This document shows, in pieces, positions 53,072 to 64,000 of a stretch of 64,000 nt of DNA (within the stretch, counting starts at the first letter, position 1; each line of letters begins with the position of its first letter). The notes under the pieces are model-generated. The model saw nothing but the letters and a program-made list of their open reading frames with translations, was not told where the DNA came from and did no database searches. Both the position numbers and the translations under genes were made by a program. This stretch comes from Hybos culiciformis. Taxonomy: Eukaryota; Arthropoda; Insecta; Diptera; Hybotidae. Location of the stretch: contig OZ023273.1 of the NCBI GenBank assembly GCA_964007475.1, forward strand, positions 133,356,732 to 133,420,731, written 5' to 3'.

Positions 53072-55756
53072 ATCTGTGTTCCCATTGCATAATTCTGAAA
53101 ATATCTTAAAATGTCTAATAAATCTTCTGACACGATTGAATGGCATGAAATATAAACAAAACATTAAATCGTTTATTATATTATGTACCTAGCTATATAA
53201 ACATAAAATGTTGTGTATTTGTATATATAGTTACATATTAATATGTATATATACATAAAAAACTATATATACAATATACAAGTACATATTATTTGCAATT
53301 GATTTAAAAAAAAACATAAAGATAATAAATTAAAAAAAAAAAAAATTAAATTAAATTTAAATAAAAATACAGATTTTTATAAATTTTTCTTTATTTCTTT
53401 AAAGGAAAAAAAATACCACCTGCCCGACAGTTTCGCTTGAATATAATGTTCAAAAAAAAAAAAATAATAATTTGTTTTTCTTCTATGGTTTCTCGTATAA
53501 TAACTGACTTGGAAAAGGAAATCATTAATTGGCTAGACAAGTTTTATTATTTTATTTTTCAGAATTAAAGAAAAAGAATATAAATTCTTACTACAGATTT
53601 TTTTTTTCTTTTAAGAAAAAATTTAATAACTTCTTTTAATTTTTAGTGGAAATGCGTAAATATATACACCTAAATGTACTTATGTTAAGATATTTGTAAT
53701 TTTCATATTGAAGTTAAGTATTTAGTTTAATTATTAACTATTCACTGTGGTTTTGTAGAAAATGCAAAAAAATTTTAAAAGTCTTTGACATTTCGGTTCG
53801 TTTGATGATATTATTCATTATTATCTTTATAAATACATTAATTATGTGATAAAATTATGTGTTTTTTTTTTTTAAATATAAGTAAGTTTCATCACTTTTG
53901 ATATTTAAAGAAAATCTTCTTTAGATAATGTAACATTATTAAGATACTTTTAAATATAATATTCTTTATTTTCGACATTCTGTTACATTTTTCTTACAAT
54001 TTTCTTGTGTTTTTTTTTTAGAGCTCTAGATTAACGTTATCTTTACTACTAAGAAATATATAAGATACTTACCTAAATCGGAAATTTAAATAATAAGGTT
54101 GCTTCTAAAGCTATAAAAATTTGTGGAACTGTCATCTAGTTTATTTTAGTTCAAGAAAACAAGTTTTCTTAATTAAGTATATGAAATCTGGCTGTTATTA
54201 ATTTACAGATCTTTAACGAAAAAAGCGATTTCACCAGTTCGTTTGCTAATTCATAACAATTAATAATTGATATTGCTTGTTCATAGCAACAAAATGTTGG
54301 AAAAATTGAACCAAAAAATGTCATGGAACCAGTTCAAAAAAACTAAACTATAATATAAATTTATTTGTTTACACATTATTTAAATGTTTTTTTTTTAAAT
54401 CGTTTCCATACATATATACAGTTAATAGTTGACCTTGATGGCGTTTAAAAATTAATATCTAATTTTTCCATCCATATAATGTACTTACAATCAATTTAAT
54501 AGTTTTTATATATACTTAGTACCTTCATATGTGTACATGCTTAGTTTATTGGTATAGTTTTTACTTTAATATTATTTTTATGTAGGTAGTGTTTTATTTT
54601 AAATGATTGCCATTGCATTATTTATTTTTAATATTGATTTACCCCTATAGCTAAAAAGTCAATTTAATATCCATTGTACAGAATTAAAAAAATAAAAAAA
54701 ATGTGTTATTATATAAATTTTGTTCCATTTGACTTGCCCCTCAATTATTTTGATGGCGTTCATATATTCAGATTATTATAAACAACAACAAAAAAAAATA
54801 GCTTCACACCACAACATGCAACATAATTTCATCTCGTCAATCAAATTCAAGTATGTGGGAAATAAAATTAATTTTCAACCACTGAGTATTCCTAAAAGTG
54901 AACATCACTTCAAGCCAACAAAAAAAATATTAATTTGTATTAACTAGATTTTGAAGTAAAAGAAAATTATAATTATTCTCTTTATTAAGTTCACTTATCT
55001 TTAATGTTTTAATTATGGAAATTGATTTATTTGACATTTGTCACAAAAAGTGTTCACTGCATCATCGCTATAGTTATAAAGCCAAATTCTTCTTATTACT
55101 GCTTGCAGTATATTGGCATTTTAGGAAGCCAGAATGCTAAAGTTCATATTGTCAAAAAACTAGCAGTGTGGATTTTTTAAAAGTTTAAAACTAAAGTTTT
55201 TTAAAGTTATTAAAACTCATAAACCGTACTATTAGTAATAAAGTAAAAAAAAAGAAAATAATTTGTTGCCACATATTTATTTATTTTTTTTTTTTACTAT
55301 TTATATGCCTGTTCTTTTTCTCATCATGGAAAATTCAAAAACAAGTATGACAGGTTTATTATTGTTTTTTTTTTTTTGTGAAATTAGAATTTTTTTTTTT
55401 TTTTTTCTAATAAATAATGATGAATTCTTCATTTCTTCTTCTTAATAATTTTTATATTATAAAATTTAATAATTTGACAAAAACAAAAACAAAAAAAAAT
55501 CGTGTTTATTTATTTATAAGCGGCTAATACCATTATGTTGTGAAAATTTTTATGATATCGAATTAATTTTTATATAATGTTCTTGTTTGATGAAAAATAA
55601 TTATTTGGAATTAAGTAAGTATAAAAAAAAATAAAAAAAAAAATTAATAATACACTTATAAGCTTGAAGCATTCAAGATTGATTTCAAAATATTAATTTT
55701 TATAAAATGGAGGCATAAAATTGCAATAATTAGGTAATAAGAAATGGAAAAAAGAA

Positions 55757-55870
55757 ACGTCTGTCTGTCTGTTTGTATGTGGACGATTAACTCAAAAACT
55801 ATTTGGCGGATTGAATTGAAACTCTTGCCCAGAGTGCTTTGTGACAAGACCTGATTCAAGATTATAGTGT
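55757..55870. repeat. Degenerate repeat fragment with (TCTG)n
   Basis: GTCTGTCTGTCTGTTTGTATG is followed by CGATTAACTCAAAAACTATT and TGGCGGATTGAATTGAAA. This CTGT-run plus 'CTCAAAAACTA..GG.GGATTGA' pattern is reminiscent of widely dispersed insect repeats, but I cannot name the family. The antisense strand gives the 67-codon ORF at 55656-55859, which I do not consider a gene. Confidence 0.35.
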
Positions 55871-57432
55871 GGGCACAATCAATTCAGTTTTATCGTTCTT
55901 TTAGAATAGCTGAAGAATTGTTATAATTATTTATTCTTAAAACATTTATATAAAAAATATTTGGATAACATAAAATAAATGCGGGAAAAAATTTCTTTAA
56001 ATACATTATTAATTAAATTCCCCCTATTTTCAGTGTCCCCATTCTTGTCCAATTCGTATAAAATTAACATTATAAAAAAAAACTATATGTTAGGGTTCCT
56101 TGGCCGCCTTTTCGTATTCAAAATAAAGAAAAAAAAAAAACAAAACAAATAACAAAAAGTATTATTAAAGAACAAATTTTGCATAAATATACATGAAAAG
56201 AAAAAAACATTTTTTTAAATTTTTTTGCTTATTTCAAAAAAAAAGAAGAATTTTCTCACATAAACTAAAGGATGAACCTGATGATCAAGCAATGAAAAAA
56301 AACATCAAGATATCTTTTTTGATTGACTTAGTGACTCTGTGTTAAAGACAGATCTTTTTTTGTTATATGTTTCTTCGACAACAACTGTTGGTGATCTGAT
56401 TATATTACAAGATAAGCGTATTTTTTTTTTTTTAATTTTTTATTCAAACTTAATTTTTTTTTGATTTGTTATGTTTTTAAAAGCAAAAAAAAAAATGATA
56501 AAAGATATATGTCTACTTTATATTATGTCAATCAAAAAAGGAGATATCTCTGTTATAAGAAGATGCATATGAATATGTTTTTTTTTTTTTTAACTTGTTG
56601 GATATTCTTGTAAGTATAACAAGTTTTTTTTTTTATTTATTTATTTTTTTAAAAGTATATGAAAGAAATTAAAGGTTTTCTTTTGTATTTATTAAAATAA
56701 AAATTATTATTTATAGGGGCCGAATTAAATGTTGTAATACAAGAGCAAGAGTTTAAAAAAAAAATTTATTCAGAAAAGAAAATTAATACATGAATCTGGT
56801 TGCCTGTATAATATTTTGAAGTTAAGAAAATCAATTTGTGTTGTAGAAATTTGTTTTCTTTATCAAAAATTTACTAAAAGTTTCAAATACAAGTTTTTTG
56901 TTCATGAACACTTCTTAATCAAAGCCCCAATGATACATATGATGGTTCCCATTATCTTCCCGGTGTATTATATACAGTGTTTTAAAAAGCATTTCAATAC
57001 AAAAATTATAACGTAATTTATTTTCATTTTTTTCATTTTTACGATAACACTTTTCTTATAATCTCTGCGAAAATGGAATGATTATGTGATACGTTATGCG
57101 TCAAAAATGAGATCATTTAAAAAAAAAATTTTTAACCGCAAAAGCAAAGTATTAGAAAGAAAGAAAAAAAAAAAGAAACCGCACACGCTTTTTAATCATT
57201 GGTGTATATAGAAAATTTCTTTTTTGTCTAGGTTTTATTACAAGAAAATAATAAAATTTTTGAATTTTTTGTTCAAGAAAATATTGTATATGTATAAAAC
57301 TGAATGCAAAAATATAAAGAATAGAAAAATATAAAAATATATACTTACATACAATTAATTTTTATAAAGAAAAATAGATGTAATGTAGATTGTATATACA
57401 TATAATGTATGTATACTTATATAGGGTCAAGT

Positions 57433-57841
57433 GGGGTAATTGTGAATTGGGGTAATTGTGAACGGTAAAAGTAGCCTTGGAAAAATTTATAATTTAAAAA
57501 AAATTAAAGCGTAAACACAAATTATAATATTTTCTGCACGTGTAAAAAAAGTTTCGTAGTGTTTTGTGCATTTTCTACTTGACAGCAAGTATTTGAAAAA
57601 AGGTCCAAAAAAAAAGTGTTTTTCAGTTGAGAAGAGTTTTTTTAAATCTTTTTATTTTAGTGAAAATTTGACATTAGTAAATTAAAATTATTTAATTTAG
57701 CAATATAACGGATTAATTTAAATAAAATGAAATACATTTTTAAATAAAAATAAAAACAAAGTGAAATAATTAACTTTCACAATTACCCCTTAATTTTTAA
57801 TGTGTGAGGTAATTGTGAACATAAAAAGGGGTAATTGTGAA
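57433..57841. repeat. Reiterated GGGGTAATTGTGAA motif in pogo-type element
   Basis: Copies lie at 57433-57446, 57449-57462, 57776-57789 (inverted), 57806-57819 (one difference) and 57828-57841. A right-end copy is at 58577-58590 (inverted, one difference). Another inverted copy with one difference is at 58357-58370. They are the TIR core repeated internally and are likely transposase-binding sites by analogy with other Tc1/mariner elements that have subterminal repeats. Confidence 0.75.
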
Positions 57842-57891
57842 AATAAAAAAAAATCTTATTTTATGTTTAAAGATAAGGAAGTGGACCTAAA

Positions 57892-58440
57892 ATGCCCAGA
57901 AATTACGTTAAGAACACATTGCCAAAAAAAAAGTGGAGGAGAAATTTTCTGAAGCCTATTAGATCGTGCAAAAAGTGGCTATCCATGTGACAGAAACAAA
58001 TTGTTAGGCCTTATATAAAGTTTTGTTTGATCAAAAAATTTAAATACACCATTCGTTAATGGTATGCTGGATTGGATTGGTTCAGATCACTTATTGCACG
58101 AAATCCTTCACTGTCTATTAACAAGCCAGAATAACTTCAAAAATGTAGGAAAGTTGCACACAAACCTACAATAATTTACGATTTTTGCGACAAATTGGAA
58201 AGTGTTTGCATCAAAATTAACATAAAAGATGTTGAAGATGCCTGTTTTATTTTTAACGCTGATGAAAGTGGATTTAAAAATGATCGACGTCGGTTACGTG
58301 CGATTGGCCAAAAAGGAAAAAATTTTTGACGAGTTTCTGGTGTAGGTAAATACCAGTTCACATTTACCCCATTTTTGTGATGTAAATGTAAAAATCGTCG
58401 ATTTTTACGGAATTAGCTACAGCACTGGGCCTGTACCTCA
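57892..58440 (+). pseudogene. Broken pogo-like DDE transposase gene
   Basis: An ATG at 57892 starts MPRNYVKNT, the typical N-terminus of pogo/Tigger-type transposases. A frameshift near 57935 leads into a frame reading VEEKFSEAY and then VQKV, which fits the first helix-turn-helix. At 58069-58131 the frame reads GLDWFRSLIARNPSLS, the conserved CENP-B-type second helix-turn-helix, ending in a stop. At 58249-58269 IFNADESGF carries the first catalytic Asp (codon 58261-58263). Further stops and shifts follow. A weak ATALGLYL stretch near 58420 may be the strand after it. The product would normally bind the element ends and cut and paste them in the nucleus. The family usually has several hundred residues, so half or more is missing. 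A 61-codon minus ORF here is antisense shadow. Confidence 0.8.
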
Positions 58441-58601
58441 AATTAGAATTCCAAAAAATGCATAAGATAGTGAAGAAGTTCAGCTTTCCAGCAACGTATG
58501 GGTTTTTTTTCTACGACCAAGCGAAGATAGGAAAAAATAATGTTAAACTTTGTTTTTTTGTGAAGTTGCAAAATCGTTCACCATTACCCCACTTGACCCT
58601 A

Positions 58602-61600
58602 CATATAATTCAAAATAAATGAATAAAATTATTACAATTTGAAGTTTATTTCTCGCTATTATTGAGTACATTGAACTTTTTTTTTTCTATGCTGTTTTTA
58701 TTATGTCTTATTTTTTGGTACAAAACTGATAAATATAAAATTACGCTAAAACTACGGTATCTAGTAAATAATTTTATATATATATATATTTAAAAAAAAG
58801 CGGGAATAATTCCGTTGATCACAAAATAAAAGCATAGAAAATAATAAAATGTAAAAAAAAATTATAATTATTTTTTTATGCGATTGCATGGCATGAAATA
58901 GTTTTTTTTTTTTTTGTTAAAAAAAAAAAAACAAAACATTTATTTAATTTTTAGGTCGATTTCATTTTAAATTTTTAAAAGTATTTTTTTTTTTTTTTTT
59001 TAATTTTTGTTGTTATAATAATTAGCTATATATTTTAGAAATAGAATAAAGTATTTATAAGAATTTTAATCAAAGTTATAGATGTTGCCTTATATAACAA
59101 CCTTCTAAGAATGAAATAAAATTATTGCTATTAATAAGTTAATTCTGAAAATTCTAAAATTAAAATATAATAACTTAATATCGACTTTTGTTATAAATTA
59201 ATTTTATTTTATACTATTTATTAACTGCTTATATAGTTCAGTAATTATATAATATTCGTCAAAGCAGCATATTAATACAGCAGTCACAATTCATTTCTTG
59301 TATCTAAATAAGTAATAACTTATTTAAGTACTATACAGAACAAGAACAATATACTTATGCTTTTAATAAAATTTTAATAAAATTCAACTTAACTTAATTA
59401 AAGAACTAAACTCTGGCTTTAAAATTACTTTTGTGAAAAGTTTATTATTTTTTTTGTAAGTATTTTGACCTGATGGAATTGTTTATTCTAGCTAGTCTAT
59501 AGTTAGTCAAAAGTTTTACATTCCTTTGTATATCAGACACCAAAATATAAAATTCAATGGTTTTTTAACATAACATTCATTAGTTTTTCAAATTTTTTTT
59601 TTAATAAAAAAAAAGTAGATATATCAACATATGAATAACTTCCTACTTTTATTAAATCATTAATTATGTTTTAAATAATGTATGGTTAATATTATATACA
59701 TATGTAAACCATATTATCTATAACTATGTATTCATATTTCAAATCTAAAAACAAAATATATATTTTTTTTAAGTTCTGTGACTGGTACATAAACAGTTTT
59801 TTTTTTTTGACTTTTTGTATATTAATTTAATGTTAAATAAGTTTTAGTATAACGATATATATAAGTATATTGATAAAACAACAAATAAGATTTCTAACAA
59901 AAGATATTTTCATTATAATTAATGATTTAAAGTTCTGCTGGCTTGTTTGTTTGTTTATTATTAATAAAATACTTTCTATAAACAATGTTGGTAAAAATCG
60001 AGGTAAAAATAAAGTATAACATAATAGTATTTTTCTTCTAAAATTGTTATTATTATTATTAATAGGTACTATGTACGGCACGTACTAGGTTAAGTCAGGT
60101 ATTTATAATTTTTTTTTTTTTTTCAAAAACATTAATAAAAACAATAATCTAATTTAATGGATTAAAATTAAATTATCATTACCAAAGTAAATATATATAT
60201 ATATATATATATATTTTATTTAATATAATTTTAATGTGTATTAAAATTTATTATGAACATAAATATTAAATGATGCATTTTAATGATTAATATTTCATTA
60301 AATTTTATGATTTCTTCAATATTTTAATTTTGTGATGACATTTTGAATAAATTCATAGCGTAATAACGTGCAAATTAAAGCTCTAATACCTCGCTAATAC
60401 AGATTTCAAAAAAGAAAATAATTTTTAATTTAAATTATTATATAGTATTATATGTATTATATTATTTGCTTGTTACAAAAAATAAGAATTATATTATGTG
60501 ATTTCAAAATTATAAAAAGTTTGTGATAATTTAATGCTTCATGGTATTGAATGCGCATTCAACGTTATACATATTTTTTTTTGTATTAAGTTTTCTTGTT
60601 ATTAACTGTCACAAAAAATAATACTAACTATTGATAGTGAAAAGAAAAAATTAAAAAAAAAACTTTATATTTTATGTGTTTAAAGTCGATACAAAATAAT
60701 ATAAAGAAAAATCATAACAAGTTGTAATACTCTTTTAAAATTTTCTTAACTGCAATATGGTAGAATACTTAATCTTGATTTGAACACTATCATCGAATTA
60801 AAAAACATTTGAATTTTTTTGTACTCGTGATACCCGCACTGTTTTGACAGCATTATTTAAAATCTTGTTTTTGTTATTTATTCGAAATACATGTCTACAT
60901 CAAAATGTAATGTAAGTAAGTATAAGTATTAACTAAATTTAGAATTTTTTTCTACTAGAATGTTATGTACCCACAGATTGGCATAATCAAAAAATTAATA
61001 GAATAATCTATTCTAAATACCTATGCACATTATCACTATCTGTTAATAGTTATTGATTATATTTTTAAATCAAATAATATTATGTATATGTAGGTATGTG
61101 TACATTAACATTATGTATTTATAATTTTGGTCTATATAAAAAATATCTTATCTGGAAAGATTATATTAAAATGAGTATAAAAATTTAGTTCTAGCATTTA
61201 GTATACATATACGTATTTGGTAATACTTTAATAATATACGTATTTGGTAATACTTTAATAATTGGGGTTATTGAATATTTCGTTTTAGAACTATATATAC
61301 TAGAACTGTATAAATATTATGTACATTTATTATCTAGTATAATAGAGGCTTAACTATTATTATTTGTGAAATTTCAACGTGTGTATTTCAGATAAGATTA
61401 AGTGTGAGCTTATGAAATTAAACTTAAGTATCGACAAAATAAAGAACCGAAAATTTAATGCCAATTTGAACCATTTTTCTTCATTTTCAGAATAAATGAT
61501 AGCTATATAAATAGAAGATGTGTTGTTCTAGCTTAATTTATTACTTGAAAATACATAAATTCGTTATCACAAGAGTATAATTTCAAAAATGTTTTTTTTT

Positions 61601-62094
61601 TTTTTAATAAAATAGTGAGCATAAGGAACACACATATATTTTATCTTTAAAATTGAGATAAAAATATTTTTATTGTTCTTTCGTTTAATTCACTTTAATA
61701 CACAAAATATACAAATTTATGCTATTAAAGAGGTAATTTATGAGTTGATTTACTTATTTTTATTATTATTATTTTTTGTTCTTTGGTCCAAAAATAAGTG
61801 TAACGCATAAATTTTATTTTTGCACATATAAGTACAACAATATAAATGAAAAAAAATAAAATTAAGAATCCCTTTTTTTTTTATAAAATAAATTGCATTC
61901 TGATGTTTCTTTCGTACATAAATATTTTTCTTGTTTTTGACTTAAAAACATTAAAACCATAAAATGCTTTAGGAGTATTTTTTTTAATATAATCCTTATC
62001 TCATATTTTAATAACATATTTATTAATATACATTTTTTTTATTATTGCAATATCTGTAAGATTTAAAATTTAATATGTTAACCTCGATGTTTAC
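58602..62094. other. AT-rich non-coding DNA
   Basis: No gene is seen. It contains an (AT)n run at 60190-60215, a 27-bp tandem duplication at 61207-61260 and many poly-T tracts. The 82-codon minus ORF at 59833-60081 is unrecognised. Confidence 0.7.
61207..61260. repeat. 27-bp perfect tandem duplication
   Basis: ATACGTATTTGGTAATACTT with its flanking TTAATA is present twice in a row at a 27-bp period. It is a recent slippage or duplication event. Confidence 0.9.
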
Positions 62095-62171
62095 CTTGTG
62101 GGATTTTTCTTGAGCAAAATTTCGAACGCCTACATCCCCGTCACTCCTCTTCCGAGTGCAATATGGAAAGT
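62095..62171 (-). other. Candidate 77-bp coding or UTR exon
   Basis: On the minus strand a pyrimidine-rich tract ending TTTTACTTAG abuts the segment, and it ends CCCACAAG|GTAAACATC, a good donor. The block is much richer in G+C than anything nearby. With two leading bases it is open for 25 codons, containing the stretch RKRSDGDVGVRNFAQEK; the other two frames are closed. Length, open frame, composition and both splice signals agree with an internal exon of a minus-strand gene with large introns. I do not recognise the peptide. It could instead be a 5' UTR exon, a pseudo-exon or a conserved enhancer. Confidence 0.35.
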
Positions 62172-64000
62172 CTAAGTAAAACAATTTTTTTTTTTAATTA
62201 TATTGTGGGAACTAGAAAGAATAGGTATGCATTTTTTTCATATTTCTTAGAACCTTTAGTATACCGATCGATAGTACAGATACAGATAGTAAGTAGTCAG
62301 TTAATAAAATAATTTTCATAATAATTATTTTTTATAATGTAATTACAGATAGATTTTAATCAATTTATTTAACAGTAATAAAAGATTGTTAATGTCAATC
62401 TGTCAAATTTTAATTGATCACACACTGCAATAATAGATTTGACAAAATAATAAAAAGGCTTCTTAGTTATGTACTTACTTATTTAACTAACGATGACATC
62501 TACAAGTATAAGTACTAAAATATCTATTAACTTTATTGTATGTTATTCAAACTTGAGTTTCTTAACTTTAAAAAATTTAGATTGAATTATTTCAGATTCG
62601 GAGGTTTTTACTTACTTAAGGAACATTAAGAGTTATTTATATTATTTAAAATAATCCTCTTCATAGATTTTACTACCGATCCGAAGTGTTTTTTTTGTTG
62701 AAATAAAGAAAATTATTAATGGTATATGGACAATAAAAATTGCGTTGTTTCTAAATTTTTTTTGTGAAAATTTATTGTAATTTCAAGCAATAATTATTCG
62801 GAAATATAATAAAAGTATTTGAGTGTGTGGTATACATTATATACACTTAATACAACATAAATAAGACTGAATTTATTATGTAAGGTTTTTTTTTTTTATT
62901 AAACTGGTAAAGAAAATGTTGATTAAATTTAAATAATTAATGTTTTTTTTTTTTTTTTTTGAAGAACAGCAGGTGTATATTTACAAATTGTTTTTCTATT
63001 CTTTTAAAATACAAATTTTTGCTCAAAATTTAAATTAAATAAATATATAGTACATAGATTCAGGAAAAACATAATTTAATTTTTTTTCATAAAATGATGT
63101 CGGTTGAATAAAGTTTTATTTAATTTAAAATTTTTAATTAAATTTTCATATTTCTTTATATATTAGGTTCGTCCTTAATTACTTTAGATTTTATTCAAAC
63201 AAAAACTTTTTTAAGGAATCATTTAGCATAGATCAGAAAAGAAAAGAATTATTATTTAAAAATTCTTGGTCCTTATTGAATTTATTATCCAGACGTGATT
63301 TTGTAAATTTTTTAATTTTCCGTTCTGTTTTAATTTTCCACTCTAAATGTATGTATAACTTAGTTGGTAATTTTTTTTGTTTTTAAAAAATTTTCGACCG
63401 TAATTTACAATTTGGGTCTATTCTTGACCCTTTTGTTATTATCCTATCTTCTCGTTTCTATGTTCCTTTTTTAATCAAAAGTCAAGGTTATTAAAATGTA
63501 AAAAAAAAAAATTAACGCCTACATTTTTCAACTAATAAAATATCCATATATTTTTGTAATTTTAACTCTTCAAATGAATTGTCATCAAACTAAATTACGA
63601 TATTCATAATACGGCGAAAATTTATTATAACATTTATAAAGTTTTAAAGTTACGAAAATATATAATTATGGATTTTTATATTGAACATTATAATTAATTT
63701 ATATTGAACATTATAATTACAATGAAGGACATATTTCTGTTTTATTTTCGGGGTTTAAGGTGCCGAAATCTTTTTCTTCAGTAATAATTTACCTAAAACA
63801 AATATTGGTATACATATATATATGCAAAAAATAAACAAATTATTTACTATATTTATTACCTAAATATCTTTTTGGGGTTTCTTAATGTCTTTTAGAGAGT
63901 TTAGAATAAATAAAGTTGTTTTCAAAAAAAAAAAAATCATAGACTTAAATAAAATGTTCTCCTTTTTAAAGGGTTAATGTTTAGGTGTGGTGTGCCCTAA
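62172..64000. other. AT-rich non-coding DNA
   Basis: No gene is seen. A 23-bp tandem duplication (ATATTGAACATTATAATTA twice) lies at about 63678-63720. The right edge near 63980-64000 is slightly more GC-rich but is cut off by the window end. Confidence 0.7.

Larger units (their letters stand above)
43895..57421. other. AT-rich non-coding DNA with small islands
   Basis: No gene is supported across 13.5 kb. Contents include a diverged local duplication (44419-44633), a small GC-rich island with a splice-donor-like edge at 44820-44841, and a G7 run at 47094-47100. There is also a 15-bp-stem hairpin at 53020-53071, a GC-rich patch at 53410-53440 and a TCTG-rich repeat fragment at 55757-55870. 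ORFs of 60-75 codons here are unrecognised. Confidence 0.6.
57424..58599 (+). mobile_element. Decayed pogo-type (Tc1/mariner superfamily) transposon, 1176 bp
   Basis: GGGTCAAGTGGGGTAATTG opens the left end and the right end is its inverse with one difference in the first 23 bp. TA duplications flank both ends (57422-57423 and 58600-58601). Internally the plus strand holds broken pieces of a pogo-family transposase in the expected order: N-terminal MPRNY, a second helix-turn-helix segment and the first catalytic Asp region. The distal catalytic part is deleted or unrecognisable. Copies of GGGGTAATTGTGAA are repeated within the left quarter. It cannot encode a functional enzyme, though its ends may still be recognised by an intact relative. 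Confidence 0.85.

Noticed and set aside
56240..56345. Short plus-strand frame reading LKDEPDDQAMKKN
   Set aside because: It looks coding-like for about a dozen residues only. There is no acceptor, donor or start that would make an exon, and I know no matching family.
58176..58361. 61-codon minus-strand ORF with normal-looking composition
   Set aside because: It is the antisense shadow of the decayed pogo-type transposase on the plus strand.
1..64000. CRISPR-like arrays, operons or prokaryotic genes
   Set aside because: The only regular array (28.8-32 kb) is contiguous inverted satellite-like DNA without unique spacers, and no bacterial-type gene density or ribosome binding sites exist.

Overview
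The window looks like intronic or intergenic DNA from an insect-type genome, possibly a fly. It is extremely AT-rich and full of 8-13 base A/T runs, (AT)n microsatellites and GTAAGTA/TACTTA-type words. It carries four recognisable eukaryotic DNA-transposon types: hAT, PIF/Harbinger-like, pogo-type Tc1/mariner and a Foldback-like element. The Diptera suggestion is inference, resting mainly on the Foldback-like architecture. No bacterial features (ribosome binding sites, operons, dense ORFs) are present, and no intact host protein-coding gene could be supported. The ORFs of 60-110 codons are of the length expected by chance in such DNA, are rich in Phe/Lys/Ile/Tyr/Asn, or lie inside tandem repeats.

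Layout. 1-13153: featureless AT-rich DNA with one (AT)n tract. 13162-13416: a 255-bp hAT-type MITE with a perfect 8-bp target duplication. 14521-14568: an (AT)24 tract. 20397-20936: a segment between 15-bp direct repeats that holds a degenerate tRNA(Cys)-like Pol III promoter on the minus strand. 28567-32184: the main object, a 3.6-kb Foldback-like element. It has two inverted arms of hierarchical 35/106-bp tandem repeats, a near-perfect central palindrome and a 9-bp target duplication. 39695-40427: a Harbinger-like element with TAA target duplications, AATCATGATT-rich ends and a broken Myb/SANT-like coding remnant. 41.1-41.8 kb: an island of higher complexity with promoter and splice-donor-like signals. 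43751-43892: a possible mariner-type MITE. 57424-58599: a decayed pogo-family transposon with a broken transposase reading frame. 62095-62171: the best candidate host exon, 77 bp on the minus strand.

Interpretation. The simplest reading is that most or all of the window lies inside a very long intron or a gene desert, colonised by non-autonomous and decayed cut-and-paste DNA transposons. Several juxtaposed AG|GT sites behind long pyrimidine tracts would fit recursive splicing of a long intron, but this is conjecture. There is no pathway or operon to reconstruct. The Foldback-like element is the most unusual structure: if transcribed, it would give a long double-stranded hairpin RNA.
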